From assembly GCA_900708905.1 (NCBI GenBank), contig CAADRB010000052.1, positions 914,472 to 978,471 on the forward strand: a DNA stretch of 64,000 nt, written 5' to 3'. The notes below the pieces were generated by a model. It was not told the origin of the DNA. It made no database searches and saw only the letters and a list, made by a program, of their open reading frames with translations. Source of the DNA: Hymenolepis diminuta (lineage: Eukaryota > Platyhelminthes > Cestoda > Cyclophyllidea > Hymenolepididae). A program made the translations under genes and the position numbers. Position 1 is the first letter of the stretch. Each line of letters begins with the position of its first letter. Positions 1 through 11,800 of this stretch are shown one piece after another.

Positions 1-59
1 GTCTTTGTTTATTCATCTGCTGAAAGTTTAAAAGTCTCCAATAGGAGGTGAAGTGAGGT

Positions 60-870
60 TGATGTAGACGGTAATTCAATTTTCACAATATGTGGTCTCA
101 TCTTATTTCTCTGTCTGATCCAAATGATACTACTCATTCGGGTTTCATAAACAACTTTCACCGTCGCTTTATAACAGTTTCAGCCGTTCAGGAAAGATCG
201 GGTCGGAAACCAAGAGCAAGACGGAGATCATCAACAGTGAATGTACCTTTGTTTTTTCGACATCATAACATGAACAGCAATTTGATCCGTTGCTCCCATT
301 ATTAGTTCTGCAGGCGATTTGCAACCAGTATCGAATGAGGATTCATCCTGCAGTCAGCGGGAACTTTCAACTGCTTTCTTCCGTCCCATCTTACCTTTTC
401 ACTTTCAGCATGGCACTTTTAAAAGTGTTGAAAAATCGCTCTGCCCGGCCGTTGGATTGTGGGTGATAAGGGGCGTGCGGATATGATTAACATTTCTTTG
501 ATCGCAATATTTCTCGAACTTTAATAAATAGAAAGGTGTTCCAGGGTCTGACAAGATAATTCCCGAAAAACTATGCAATGTGAAGATGTGGTCAAGAGCA
601 CCGATATTTGCCGCGGTATTTATTGATGGCACTGATATTACATCCGTGTACTTGTAGTATGATCCACCGATAATGATTAGATAGCGCCATTGATAAGACC
701 GGAAAATTAACGTACACTATGCTTCATGATGTCTTCGTCCGGGAGCAAGGCATTGGGTTTTCATTTGGGGGTTTCTAGCGGCATTCGGACATTTGAGGCA
801 GCCCTTGATAAACAGTTCTACGAATTTGCCCATTACCGGCCAGGTTGTTTCCCCTGGCTAAAGTCCTAAT
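60..870 (-). pseudogene. Ty3/gypsy integrase remnant
   Basis: Decayed integrase region of a Ty3/gypsy LTR retrotransposon. Reading leftward on the minus strand, a CxxC zinc-finger piece (GCLKCPNAARNP) lies near 800-745. The catalytic core follows at about 690-405, with IGALDHIF and then LSDPGTPF, where the Asp corresponds to the second catalytic acid of the DDE triad. FEKYCDQRNVNHIRTP matches the usual stretch after it. The position of the catalytic Glu reads Asp (GQSDF). The C-terminal part continues at about 345-290 (GCKSPAELIMG) and 165-100 (a W-x-RQRNKMRPH block resembling the usual W-R-RHRNQLRPR). Frame changes and stops occur between these blocks, so no intact protein is possible. The family call rests on recognised motifs, not a search. 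Its RNase H neighbour lies on the opposite strand. Confidence 0.8.
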
Positions 871-989
871 TCGATTTATTTCTCAAATTGCTACAGAAGA
901 TTCCTATTCTCCCTGCATAAAAGTTCGTGAACTGTTGAATCGTCTCCTCCAGAGAAACTACTTAGTCCTGATGTTGTGACTGTCAAAGA

Positions 990-1255
990 ACGTTTGGGAA
1001 ACCAAAATCCATGCTGCAATGAAAAACGCTCTTGACTTCCTATAATCCAGATTTACCAACAGTCATCGCAGCGGATGCTTCAGATTACGTGTAGGAGCAG
1101 TGATTTCACCATTGTTGTTCTAAATGGGTCAGAGATAACTATGACTCACGCATTCCGTCCGCTGATACCATTAGACAAGAATATTTTTCAACCTGATGAA
1201 GAAGCACTTGCCATTGTCTATCCAGTGAAGAAATTTTACAGGGAAGGCGCAGTTT
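990..1255 (+). pseudogene. Ty3/gypsy RNase H remnant
   Basis: Fragment of the RNase H domain that follows reverse transcriptase in Ty3/gypsy pol. NPDLPTVIAADASDY (about 1045-1090) is the typical start with its catalytic Asp. A one-base deletion then shifts the frame. The downstream frame (1075-1255) carries NGSE, THAFRPLIPLDKNIF and EEALAIVYPVKKF, which match the conserved block in which a Glu precedes ALAIV and VKKFH. The reading frame stops at 1257. No reverse transcriptase was found upstream and no RNase H C-terminus downstream, so the piece is truncated at both ends. It lies next to an integrase remnant in the opposite orientation, so the two cannot belong to one intact copy as arranged. 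Confidence 0.75.
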
Positions 1256-1257
1256 AA

Positions 1258-3487
1258 AATGTTAGCAAGAGATTCACATTTAATCAGAACAAGAAGATTT
1301 ATCATTTAATACTGTCTAGTTCTTTGTAGATCGAGCCGTACATAGCAAACTTTAAGCTCACATTTAGACATAAATCTGATGGTATTTCACCTTTCTTTAT
1401 AAGAAAAAACGATTCTCTCTCTCGCTTTCTCTCTTTTAATACTTTCTTACTTTAAAAAGGAAATATTACTTAAGCCGAATTTCATCTCAACTTAACCCCG
1501 AGCTTGTTTGTTACTAGGGTCACTTTTTTCCCTAACATCATTCCATAAAATATTTGGAGAGTTAGTGAAATATTTTTCAGAGATTTTTATTCTGGCGACG
1601 AACATTTGAATTTATTTTTATTTCTTCTATCTTAAAATTTTGAAGTCTAGAACAAATTCTTCAGACTCCAGAAGATTGCCTCTACTGGAATTGTCGGTTT
1701 TAAATGGAGTCGCTGCTATCTTTAGAGTTGCTCAGCAATTACGTATAAGTTAGTAAGATTTTTCCCTTGATTGTTAAAATAATATTATACAGATCATTTA
1801 TATTTGGAGGTTTAATTTCTTAAAGTGCTTCGTTAAGAAAGTGGACTGCTACTATTTCAACAAACCCGGGTTGAAATATCCCCATATCCACGCACATTTA
1901 CCCTCCGGTTCTCCATATCAAATGTTTCTTGATGAGACATCTGTAATTGAACCCACTCACTCTACCCACGTGTTTATCGTGTGTTCAGTGACCTCAATTG
2001 GTGTAGTCGTGTGAGCTCCCGATTAGTCATCCCGGTAAAACGGTAATATGTTTTATATGATTTAAATTTTTATATTTAAAAATAATTACTTACCGCGTAT
2101 AATTTTCCCTTCTCAGATTTCCTGCTTTCTGCCGGTACTATCTACGGCGTCCAGATAACATAATATCTTCCTAGGGAAACAATTTGAATGTGTTCTTTTC
2201 ATAGTTGAAGTAAATTTGCATTGCTTTTTTCCAGATCACCGGTTTAAAGGAGAGTTGATGAAGGTCTGAAGATATTAAAATGGGAAATTACTTCTCCCTC
2301 TTCAAAATCGCAACATATTTATCACTTCGGCGCCAAATAGATCGCAAATGGTTGAAAGGTAGTGAATAATTAGGTTATTGGTAAAAAATGAAGGAATAAA
2401 TAAACAAATTCTTATCCACCCTCTTCATTGAATAGGCTCATTAAAGTTTTGGCCAACAACTCCGTCAGAACAAAGAAATGTTTTTCAAAAAATCGATTAA
2501 ATATCTGATATTTTGAAATTTTATCTGATCTGAATAGGATACCACAAAATCAGAGATAAATTTTGCTATCTCACTGATCATTTTTGCCTACTACCCTTTC
2601 AATTTCCTATCCTACTCTATTGGAATAAAGTATGCTGTTAAATATTGATTTCTGACTGGTTAATTATTAAAAACAATCTTAAAATAAACAAAAATGTTTA
2701 CATTACGGAAGCGCTTGAGGACAATTTGGCTTCCAGACACATTAATTATGTCTGTTTCAATGACAGAGTAAATACGACGGATAATTCTGTGTAAAATAGT
2801 AATTTGTTTGAAATATAATAACAAATTATTATACTGATAGAAGTTATTTTGCAATAAAATGGAGATCTTGGAAAAAAAAGGCCTAAATGAACGCTTCACC
2901 CATTAATGACAGTGATGGGTCAGAAAAGAAGACCCATTTTGACTTTGGAACTTAAATTGACAGGAATGTGAAATTAAAAAACTTGTAATAAGTCCCTTTT
3001 TTCAAAAAAGGACAAGAAAAATCGTAATTAATACCGAGTAATTCTAACACAACTGTGAAATTACCGTTCAAATACCTCGCCCACGAAAGAGAAGTTTGTT
3101 TCAACTATCCAAGTCGGTTAAATCCACGGTTAATGGAGATTGATAAGTTCGCATTATCTTCGCTTTCAAAAACCGCGCTACTTATAACTGTGAATGAGAG
3201 AATTTATGCAACAGTTCTTGAGATAGAAAATTAAGTATTATTTATTATATTTTGGAGATATTTAATGAAATAATATTAACAAGAACCGTAAATAAGCACA
3301 ATCGAATCGAAGTTGAGTTGTCAATAGGGACATGAATATAAATTCTCTAAAAAAAAATAATCACTGCATTTTAAGATGAAAATGTAATTATAAATAATGA
3401 ATAAATATTTTTTCTTACTAAAAATATTATTTTATTTTATATTTTCTCCTCATTATCATCAAAAATAATACTTAACAGGAAATTTTA
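1258..3487. other. Unrecognised AT-rich stretch
   Basis: No supportable gene. The open frames are short, lack splice-flanked structure and show no recognised motif. The region has long A/T runs, and I saw no clear member of the repeat families described elsewhere. Confidence 0.5.
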
Positions 3488-3585
3488 TGAACTGTAATGG
3501 AACTGAGTTTTCGCCATAACAACGAGGACATGAGATTTTGCTTCCTCTTATTGGAATATCGGCTTGTAGATCATATAGGATGACG
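3488..3585 (+). repeat. Family C dispersed repeat, copy 1
   Basis: About 100 bp sharing the core TTTTCGCCATAACAA(C/T)GAG and a following TTGCTTCC...ATATCGGCTTGTAGATC segment with copies near 4.9 kb and 56.0 kb. No coding potential. Class unknown. The match to the 56.0 kb copy is the clearest. Confidence 0.5.
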
Positions 3586-4170
3586 ACGAAAAGTGAATTT
3601 ATTCTGAAGAGAAGTTAAATTTTTTGAAGAAACAGTGGAAGGGTCCAGAAATATTGCTGAAGAAATGGCAGCAAAGTCCAATAATGTTGCAGAGTCAGCT
3701 TTCTAAATTTATAAATATAAAAAATGGAAATATTAAATTTTTCCTTACCTAACAATATGCGGAATCTCTGGTTCTATGGAGTAATGAATTTCGCTACGAC
3801 TCAGAAGCAGATCAATTTTGCTAACTGATTTGAAAAGCGCGAGGATGTTTCGTGGAACGTTCTAATTTGTATATCAAGTGATATGATATTTGGGCCGTTG
3901 TTTAGGAAGTTAGAAACAGCTGGAAATTAGGGGCTTCTAGGTTTCATCCCTTCCAGGATTATTTTCAATCTTAAATTTGACGAAATTGTCTTTCTTCTCT
4001 CTCAATTATTTGATGAAAAGACCTCTGAAGAATTTTGAAAGTGTTCTAACTGGATGACCTGTGCTAGCTAAGTTAAAGTGCTTTTGAACTTTACTAGTTT
4101 TCAGCTATTTCGAAGAATCCTTTCAAATGTCTACTATTCTTCAGTAGTCTTCTCGAATTTTGTCAAACTG
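3586..4170. other. Unrecognised stretch
   Basis: No supportable gene or repeat was seen. It contains short A/T-rich runs and frames broken by stops. Confidence 0.4.
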
Positions 4171-4440
4171 ATGTCCGCTGTCGATTCCTTAGAATGCTCA
4201 AAGAAAGTGATAAAGGCCTTGGCACGAATCTGTGAACACAGATATGTCAATCGAATCTCTTATGAAACTGAGTCATATAGCAAACAAGGACTTGAGGAAA
4301 CAATGGCCCGAACAAAACCAGAAAACAAAATGAAGTACGTCACCCAGATAGTTGAATCAATGGCCAGCCGGGTGACGAAGAAGAAGAACAATAACAAGAA
4401 GCAGCATCCTGAACTAATTCTTGCAATGGTCATTAAATAG
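4171..4440 (+). CDS. Unrecognised 89-codon ORF, doubtful
   Basis: An ATG-started open frame of 89 codons; the same frame is open back to about 4078 without an ATG. The product is Lys-rich, with a KKKNNNKK run close to its C-terminus, and no domain was recognised. The plus strand stays purine-rich to about 4735. That bias could by itself keep a frame open, so this may be a non-coding or decayed element. No splice sites or neighbouring exons support it. Confidence 0.12.
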   Translation: MSAVDSLECSKKVIKALARICEHRYVNRISYETESYSKQGLEETMARTKPENKMKYVTQIVESMASRVTKKKNNNKKQHPELILAMVIK

Positions 4441-4844
4441 AAACCGATGAATGCTGTCAGAAAGATAGAGAATGAAGGCCTTCCTTCGAAATCAAAAACT
4501 GGTGCAGTACTCGGTTTCTAGCGACTGTCCCAAACCATGGAAGAGGAGAAGATAGGACCCGCAAAAAAGAGGGAGGGAGACATGCTAAGACAGGTGGCGC
4601 CCACTCAAGACTAGTTGGAAAATCCTCAACGATAACACTACTGAGAAGAAGACACAAAGAAGGAATGCGGAACCAACAGAAGGACTTCAAGCAAACCGGA
4701 AGAAGAAGTTCTGAAAAAAGGGAATGCCTCATTGTAATTAGGAATAATTATTAAATATTTTCCTTCACGAAATTGACACTTTATTTTGTGTTTTGTTCCG
4801 ATTATTATTGAAAATAGCGCTAGTCTCTTAAATTATTTGTATGA
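4441..4844. other. Purine-rich stretch without a gene
   Basis: The plus strand is rich in A and G from about 4440 to 4735, which keeps frames open on both strands. No family was recognised in any frame. Confidence 0.4.
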
Positions 4845-4975
4845 ACCATAATGGGTTGCGTTACACCGTATATAGGTCAGGTTGAAATGTAATAAGTTTT
4901 CTCTATGACAATGAGAACTTGTGCTCTTCTTACTTCTGATCACCAAATCAACTTGTAGAACCTAAGACTACTTTT
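4845..4975 (+). repeat. Family C dispersed repeat, copy 2
   Basis: A more diverged copy that shares GACAATGAGAACTTGTG and a following pyrimidine-rich segment, ending near CAACTTGTAGA, with the copies at 3.5 kb and 56.0 kb. The left edge is uncertain. Confidence 0.4.
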
Positions 4976-5093
4976 TCTCAAAGTATGTAATTCTCAATGT
5001 GAGAGGTGCTAGAAGGCCATTTCCGCCATTTTTGAAGCAACTGATCGAAGTTTACGAATTTCATTTCTCGCGCACTTTACTATCGGTTTCTAG

Positions 5094-5175
5094 GCTTGCA
5101 CTCAAAAAAGTAAGATTACCAGTAAAGAACTCATAGCTACATTTATTGGCTGGCCAGACAGCCAATGATTTACTA
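5094..5175 (+). repeat. Family B dispersed repeat, copy 1
   Basis: About 80 bp resembling 9072-9164. Shared blocks in the same order are CTTGCAC, GTAAGA(T/C)(T/C)ACCAGT(A/G)AAGAAC and CCAGACA(G)CC...ATGATTTA. Class unknown. Confidence 0.45.
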
Positions 5176-6308
5176 AGTGTTTGATTTTATTTGAATGAAT
5201 TTATGTTTTATACTGAAGGGATGGTGGTTTGAAATAATTGTCTTCTTCCTTTTTCTTCCTGGAGTTCCTACAGTGGCTTTAGAAAGAGGTGACTAAGCGC
5301 CATGAAACTTTTCAAGCTGGCAATCGATGTTGCCCTCAGTTGACCCAACGCCCACTAGCATTAGGTGGATCGTACCACCTCTCGTGATTTTAATTTAGTA
5401 GAGCTCATTAGAGTATACTTCGGCAAGCAATCTTTATGCACAATCTGAATTCTATTCAGTAAAAGCATTTCTATCTGGATAAAAAAGGTACCTTCATGGG
5501 GCCCCTTTATGAGAAACCCTAAATGTAACACCTTCTATGCCAGCCAGACTTAACCTGTGCCATTGAATATTTTGCTCACAGGATATAGAACCTCTGGGCA
5601 ACATCTGACTTTGGAGACGATGAGGTTATTTCTATTGAAAAGATTTGAAGTACTCAGTGAGTTAATAAATGGAAAATGGGAGAATAACTTTATTCTCTGG
5701 GTGAAATTTTAAACAAGTGTCCTGTTTATCATTCCACTATCTTTTAAAGCATGCAAAGGTCCAGAAATTGGGAGTTGGTTATAAAGCCAGCTTCTGGGCA
5801 TTTCATGAGGATAAAAGAACAAAAAAGCTCCTTTTATTAGTTGTAAGATCCTTAACAGAGGATGAGACAATGATTCCAAAATAAGTTTTTCCCAGTGGCC
5901 TTTATAACCATAGCAACAATGCGGGTATGAAAAATGAGCGATTGTAGCGAATTAAACAATACAATTTAATCAAAATTGCTTCGTCGGTCTTCAATTCTCT
6001 GTCGAAGTGACGAGTAAATTTCAAATTTAAACTATTTATTTTTACCTATTTCTTTGGTTTTACAAACGGCGAAGTTTTTTTAAAACTGCACCAGCTAAAT
6101 TTGGAGGGAGGCAATATAGGAAGGTTTATTCTTAAAAAGTACAGTTTTTCTGATGTCTGGTTTACAATTTCCACCACCTTGTCCACAATATCTTTGGGGT
6201 GCTTGAGAAATTCAGTTCTGTTGGAGCACGGTCTTTTAGGCTGTTGAAATGGTCAACTGTTTCTACTCCTAGTCACTTCAAAATAAAAATGTTTCCGAAA
6301 GCTCGGCG
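5176..6308. other. Unrecognised stretch
   Basis: No open frame with a recognised product. No member of the named repeat families was seen. Base composition is ordinary for the window. Confidence 0.4.
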
Positions 6309-6447
6309 TCATCTTATCAAACTGTCTTTTGATGTGGAGTTTAACTGATCATTTTTATTAATGACGTTAAGCTCTTCTTTGAGTTGACTAAAGTGAGCAC
6401 TATTGTTGTTTGGAATATCCTCATTATTCTCTTCCAAGTGCTCCCCA
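6309..6447 (-). CDS. Possible 3'-terminal exon, unknown protein
   Basis: A minus-strand open segment begins right after a plausible 3' splice site (TTTATTTGTGCCCGTTGACAG, exon from 6447) and ends at a stop at 6309. It would encode about 46 hydrophilic residues rich in Asn, Glu and Ser (EHLEENNEDIPNNN ... KEELNVINKNDQLN). The composition looks like the disordered tail of a protein, but the family is unknown and no partner exon was identified. The nearest open minus-strand segment is 7061-7258, which has no clear splice sites. Chance is a real alternative. Confidence 0.17.
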
Positions 6448-7626
6448 CTGTCAACGGGCACAAATAAACCAAAGTGACATATCAGACCACCGAAATTAGT
6501 CAACAAACACCTATCAAACTGACAGTCACATCCTTAATCATGAAGACACAAAGTGAATCACACTCCTTTTGAGAACATGGACAGGTCAGTGTTCCCATAG
6601 TTCAAGTAAATATGGATCTCGTTACCATGGCTTCATAATAGTTGTGTATTTATCAAACAAAAACACCACTTAAAAGTAATTTTATAAAATTTTCCGATCG
6701 CCAGTTTAACTGGCTATCCCTTGATCAGAACATTTTCATTCTTTGTACACTACCACGGGCAGTAACAATAAATGAGCGCAATAATATTTTAAACAACATG
6801 GCGGTCGATTTTAAAAATCATCTCCATTTTATTTCGTCTGCGATTAATTACAGTACTATATTTACCTCTGGTCATCATGGGATCCACTGTCATACTCGCC
6901 AATAATGCCGTCTAATTTATGGGAATGAGGTTTAATTCAGCCGTAAAATGGACAACGAACTTTGAGTCGATAAAAGTAACTCCTCACGAAAACATGTCAC
7001 ATTACATTCTAAATTGAGATGAAATGATGAGACTCCAGATCCTGTAAGAATTTTCCATCATTAGAGCTCTGAAATATTTGGAGTACTCAAAAGAGAAATT
7101 CTAATCATTCCAAATTCTCTTAAGGAGACATTGATAAGTGTCGCTATTTCGATGGCACATTCATAAAAGAGATGGAAGAAATGCATGAAGGTGGAAGCAA
7201 ATTCTTGAGAATTTCTCAAAAGACAGGATTCTGTTAACATTCCAGTTATCAGAGGCAAAACCGATATCTCAAATGATACAACGATGTGTAGATTTGTGTA
7301 GTCATTCCAAATTCAAGTCCGCTGACTCAAATGGGCAAATGAGAAGAGGTTTCAATGAAATTGATCAATGAAGCCAGACATTACAATGAAACAAGGTGGG
7401 AAAGAATTCGAAAACCGGGCATCCATTTCGCCCCCTCGATGCCATTTTTAAATAAATGGAAAAAATAATACGAATAATCTTTAAATATAATTTTAAAAAC
7501 CTGCTTGGCCTTTCAAATAACCGTATATTTCAGAACTCAATAATAATCCCCGGATGTCTTGAAGACGCTTTGTTAATTTCACCTTTTTTGCCGTTTTCCT
7601 CTATCAACGTGAAATGTTGGTGTGAA
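6448..7626. other. Unrecognised stretch
   Basis: Several short open frames on both strands but no motif. The longest minus-strand one (7061-7258) has no recognised product and no clear flanking splice sites. Confidence 0.35.
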
Positions 7627-7899
7627 ATGGCTTCCAGTAGGCGGAATCATGACACTGTGGGTGGATACGAACCTTTGCTCCGAGCTGTAACGGGACAGGA
7701 CACTCCAGAAAAAAACGAAAATTTTACCTTGAGCCAGATAGACACCGTTGGTTTTAGAATCGAAATCTGTCAATTTTACAATTCTCTTTCATTAACCTCT
7801 CATCTGAGAACCCATAAGTGTATTTCATATATCGCGCATTATTTCAATAATCTCGTGCATTACCTCATCAAATCAACTTTAATACTCCTTATTAATTGA
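7627..7899 (+). CDS. Possible N-terminal exon or small ORF
   Basis: An ATG in a good context (GAAATGG) opens a frame of 90 codons starting MASSRRNHDTVGGYEPLLRA, and the same frame is open upstream to 7456. The first 45 or so residues have a coding-like composition (TGQDTPEKNENFTLSQIDTV). The tail becomes hydrophobic and AT-driven, as if an exon ended inside the frame, but no strong GTRAGT donor is present. SHLRTHKC near residue 60 recalls a C2H2 finger end without its cysteine pair, so it is not called. Product unknown. Confidence 0.18.
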   Translation: MASSRRNHDTVGGYEPLLRAVTGQDTPEKNENFTLSQIDTVGFRIEICQFYNSLSLTSHLRTHKCISYIAHYFNNLVHYLIKSTLILLIN

Positions 7900-9071
7900 A
7901 TCTAATAATATAAATATTAATATTTATTTATTTTTCTCGAAAAAAAGAAAATGAAAATTATTTTTGAATGACAAATTTGTTTAAACTGTTAGATCCTTCG
8001 TAAACCGAGGGTAGTCACCACATGTGACTAAGGTTCATTGATCATTGATTTGTACTAAATCAATTCATCGATCTTACTATGCAGACCCTCAATTTTCATA
8101 AACTCGGTACAAACCTCAAGTTCTCATCCTCGCTCCTCGGTTCTTTCCCACTCTTCTTCCTCTCAAATTTACATAGCTGTTCAACAGTAAACTGTAGTTT
8201 ATTCTCAGTTATTGATACTCTGATTTGAGAACGGGGCTGTTTACTATTAGCGAATAAAAAGTGACATGGAGGTAACTAAACAAGGGATCAATTAAAAGCT
8301 GAGGGGAGCAATCTTCAAATTACTATAGCAGAATAAGACGTTTTTGTGTAAAAATTTAAATAGTAGAGTGAGGACACTGTAAATCGATGTTATTTGGGGA
8401 AAAAATACAATTAGATTGCCACCGATTTATTATTTTGTGTATTAAAATCAAAAATTCTATTTCTACCGCATGTCTTCACTTTTAGGTCGTCAATTTGGTG
8501 TAAAAATCTCTTATTAGCCCATTAAGTCCACAATGGCGATGGTGGGAATCATTAATATTTCGATTTCAGACTTTGAATACTTTACCCTGCTCACTCCCCC
8601 CACCCTCCCACCTACCCACTGTAGCGTTAGGAGTAATAAAGAGACTGATTTTTATGTTATAGGAAGGAGGATCGGGGAGTATATATTTGAAGTCAGTATG
8701 TTATTTGCTCCTTGTATTTAGGCTCTATGCCTTTTACTTACTAGATATAGTCCACTGTTTCATCATAGAGCTACGATGTTCGAACTCGTTTCCTGTAATG
8801 TATTGGAGGCTCCATTCAAAATCTGGACGATCCTTAGAGAGATAGCACCTCTCAGAAAATCATGTGAAAGTCGATCGTACTCATTTAGTCATTTCTAAAA
8901 AGAAAGTTTATCATACGCCATAATTTTGCAGTCTGGAAACTGCACCATATACTACTTAAATCGGCAAGAACTTACCGGTTTAAATTTTATCTTAAAGCGA
9001 AAATAGAAAACTAATAGGAAACTTAGTGAAGTACTTTCCACACATCCGACGAAATTTAGAAGCCTCACTCC
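7900..9071. other. Unrecognised stretch with a C-rich tract
   Basis: No supportable gene. A short C-rich run (CTCCCCCCACCCTCCCACC) lies near 8590-8615. Confidence 0.4.
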
Positions 9072-9164
9072 TCTTGCACGGGATGGTCAATAATACGTAA
9101 GACCACCAGTGAAGAACCCATCGCTGCAAATACTGGCAAACCAGACAACCGATAATTTATTACA
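9072..9164 (+). repeat. Family B dispersed repeat, copy 2
   Basis: Second copy of the short repeat at 5094-5175. It shares CTTGCAC, GTAAGACCACCAGTGAAGAAC and CCAGACAACCGATAATTTA in the same order. It ends just left of the assembly gap, so the full repeat may extend into the unsequenced bases. Confidence 0.45.
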
Positions 9165-9194
9165 GATCAAATTTCCGAAAACTTTTTCCTTTAT

Positions 9195-9501
9195 NNNNNN
9201 NNNNNNNNNNNNNNNNNNNNNNNNNNNNNNNNNNNNNNNNNNNNNNNNNNNNNNNNNNNNNNNNNNNNNNNNNNNNNNNNNNNNNNNNNNNNNNNNNNNN
9301 NNNNNNNNNNNNNNNNNNNNNNNNNNNNNNNNNNNNNNNNNNNNNNNNNNNNNNNNNNNNNNNNNNNNNNNNNNNNNNNNNNNNNNNNNNNNNNNNNNNN
9401 NNNNNNNNNNNNNNNNNNNNNNNNNNNNNNNNNNNNNNNNNNNNNNNNNNNNNNNNNNNNNNNNNNNNNNNNNNNNNNNNNNNNNNNNNNNNNNNNNNNN
9501 N
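9195..9501. other. Assembly gap (307 N)
   Basis: A run of 307 undetermined bases. Open frames reported across it have no meaning. The left flank is repetitive (family B), which may explain the break. Confidence 1.
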
Positions 9502-9837
9502 AGGAGATCAAATTGAGCCTCACTTTTCAAAACGACTTCATCTCGTAGTTAAATAAACCAAAATGGTTTCATTTGTGAATAGAATGGCTGGTTAAGAGAA
9601 TGCAACCAACTGGAGAAAAAATATACAAGAGCTTCCTTCAGGATTTAATATAGAATCAAGAAAAACTAATTTCCGGTCCACCTTTTAAAATATGAACAGT
9701 TCTTGAACCGCGGGTTGATTAACACTCCTATCTTATGCCATACTTCTCTTTGCATTCATTCTAGCTCTTCATTAATACGGACTTTGAGTTCATATAAATA
9801 ATTTATAATTTCGTCACAGTAAGTGGGCTCAGCTAAC
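9502..9837. other. Unrecognised stretch
   Basis: No gene or recognised repeat between the gap and the first family A copy. Confidence 0.4.
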
Positions 9838-10180
9838 TTAAAATGTGCAGCTTTTTCGACTATGGTATGTTATTGTCTCTAAGCTGGTGAATATCATGTA
9901 AAGTTGCTCTGCTTTCTCAACTGTTGCAGGAGAAAAATGGATAGAAGCAACAAGACCGGCTTTGATGTTAAAAATATCCGTGAATAAGAGCTGCGCACCG
10001 TAGATAAGCATTTGCCCAGATCCACAGGATGAGTCATGAAATTTGAATTTTGGAAGGTGAATTTCCCATCTAGGAAATAGTTTGCAGCTCAAATTGAAAA
10101 ATCGAATGACGTAAGACTTTCTGACACCCTGAAGTTGCTCGCATCTTTTCATTCACTTTCCCACTATTTCATTTTGAACT
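9838..10180 (-). repeat. Family A dispersed repeat, copy 1
   Basis: One of the longest copies of the commonest repeat in the window, in minus orientation. Read on the minus strand it contains GGGAAATTCACCTTCCAAAA, then TTCAAATTTCATGACTCATC, then a segment equivalent to TGGATTGCAGCAAATGTTTGTCTGC, and a 3' part ending near TTTACATGATATTCACCAGC. The 104-codon minus-strand frame across it is a by-product of the repeat. No transposase, tRNA-like head or inverted termini were seen. Confidence 0.7.
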
Positions 10181-11554
10181 TTACTGTCCCTTGATCTCGC
10201 TTGGTCCCCAGCTTTAAAACTGCCATATCTTTCCGAATTACTACGGGTAATAATAACTGCTATCAGTAGTGTTTAGCAATTTTCGCCATGAAAAGGTAAA
10301 AATTTACAATTTTTTGATTGTATGAATGAAATTGGGAAGAATGCACCTCGAGTTAAGTTTGGTGTCTCAAGCGCAATCCGATTTTAACATCTGTCAATCA
10401 AAAGGATCTTTCATTTGGATCCAGGTTGTCCCACCTTTGCTCCTTGATTATACCTCATTCTCATATGATCGCCATTCTAGAATTCAGGGATCAGATACTT
10501 ACTCTCGATCCTGACTGAAGTAATGTTCATCGCGTCCGGAGATTATTGACCATGTAATTTTAAAATATAATTTACTTCCTATTGTGATGATCTATCCGTG
10601 TATTCCTTAGATGGATAAGCTAGCAGCGGGGTATCCGATTTTTCTCCCAGCTGTTCTGTATGCTATACATTCCGTCTTGCACCCATCTTCACTGAGACAA
10701 CCTGATTGAGAGAGAAAGAGTGAACAAAATAATGGAGAGCAGAGTTAATTGGATGAGGATCAGAAACCATAAGAGGGATAGAATGCACTTGGATGGCGGA
10801 TACAGCGTTAATGTGTTTACTTACAAAGCGGCTGATGGTGACGACCAGGTGTTTGTGTTAGAGTCATAGGAGATATTTCAGAATCAGCGAGTTTCCAATC
10901 CGGCGTCATTCTAGAGCATAGAAAAGACCTGTTAACCCGATGGAGGGGTATCAGCACAACACCTTTCATGTGAATATGGTCTTAGCCACGATGACTCAGA
11001 GATCACGTGAGAGCTCGGCATGGAAACTTGAGGTCACAGAAGGGGATTTAGTTCACCTAGTTCTGCAGATGACGCGGGAGTATATATATTTAAATCGGGG
11101 AAATTTAATTTTTTGAGGAAGAGATAACAACTCCAACTTGCATACCATTTAAAAATCCAGTGATTAATGTCATAATGGAATATATTTACCTTCTTGGTGA
11201 TATTTTATGTCACGATAGCCTTTAATATGATATTTAAGTAAAAAAAAGTTGGGAAATATCTAAAAATTCCTTCTTGAAACAAGACGTCTACATACTTATG
11301 TCTCTAACCTGATACCTTGAGATTTTTAAGAGCGCTTGATTGAAGCGTACCTTTCAGAGGATGTGTTTGAAACTTTCATAAAGTGTTCCTTTCCAAAGAA
11401 AAGTTTGGTATTCATTCATTATTCTCATATTTAAAATTAATTTCAAAAATTTCTGATAACAGTGTTATTCACAACTTCAACACTGTGACCTGATGAACTG
11501 CATGTAAGAAAATGTTTTTTTTCTAGATCATTCGAAGAAAAAACAAAATGAAGC
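10181..11554. other. Unrecognised stretch
   Basis: No supportable gene. The region 10,650-11,090 is less AT-rich than its surroundings, but its frames are broken and no family was recognised. Confidence 0.4.
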
Positions 11555-11800
11555 GGCAAAACCAACTCTTTTTGATTAAATACCGATTAGTAAGCACTGG
11601 GCAGCGCAAGTAAACATTTGCTCTAGCTCAGGAGACGATTCGTGAAATCGGAATTTTGAAACGTGAACTGCCCACTTAGCAACTATCGTACGACTCGAAT
11701 CCGAGAACCAAATGAAGTGAGACTACTGATACCCTGATGTTGCCCACTTCATCATTTGTTTCACCTACTGTTAGTTGATGTCAGTTGCTTTCTACAGTGA
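11555..11800 (-). repeat. Family A dispersed repeat, copy 2
   Basis: Minus-orientation copy. The minus strand reads AGTGGGCAGTTCACGTTTCA, an AAATTCCGATTTCACGAATC block, and GAGCAAATGTTTACTTGCGC, followed by a segment corresponding to CCAGTGCTTACTAA. The 5' side includes CAACAT...AAATGATGAAGTGGG. Confidence 0.7.

Noticed and set aside
4457..4732. 91-codon minus-strand open frame
   Set aside because: It is the antisense of purine-rich sequence; the translation is low-complexity Leu/Ser/Pro.
9087..9530. Open frames of 110-147 codons on both strands
   Set aside because: They run through the 307-base N gap and carry no information.
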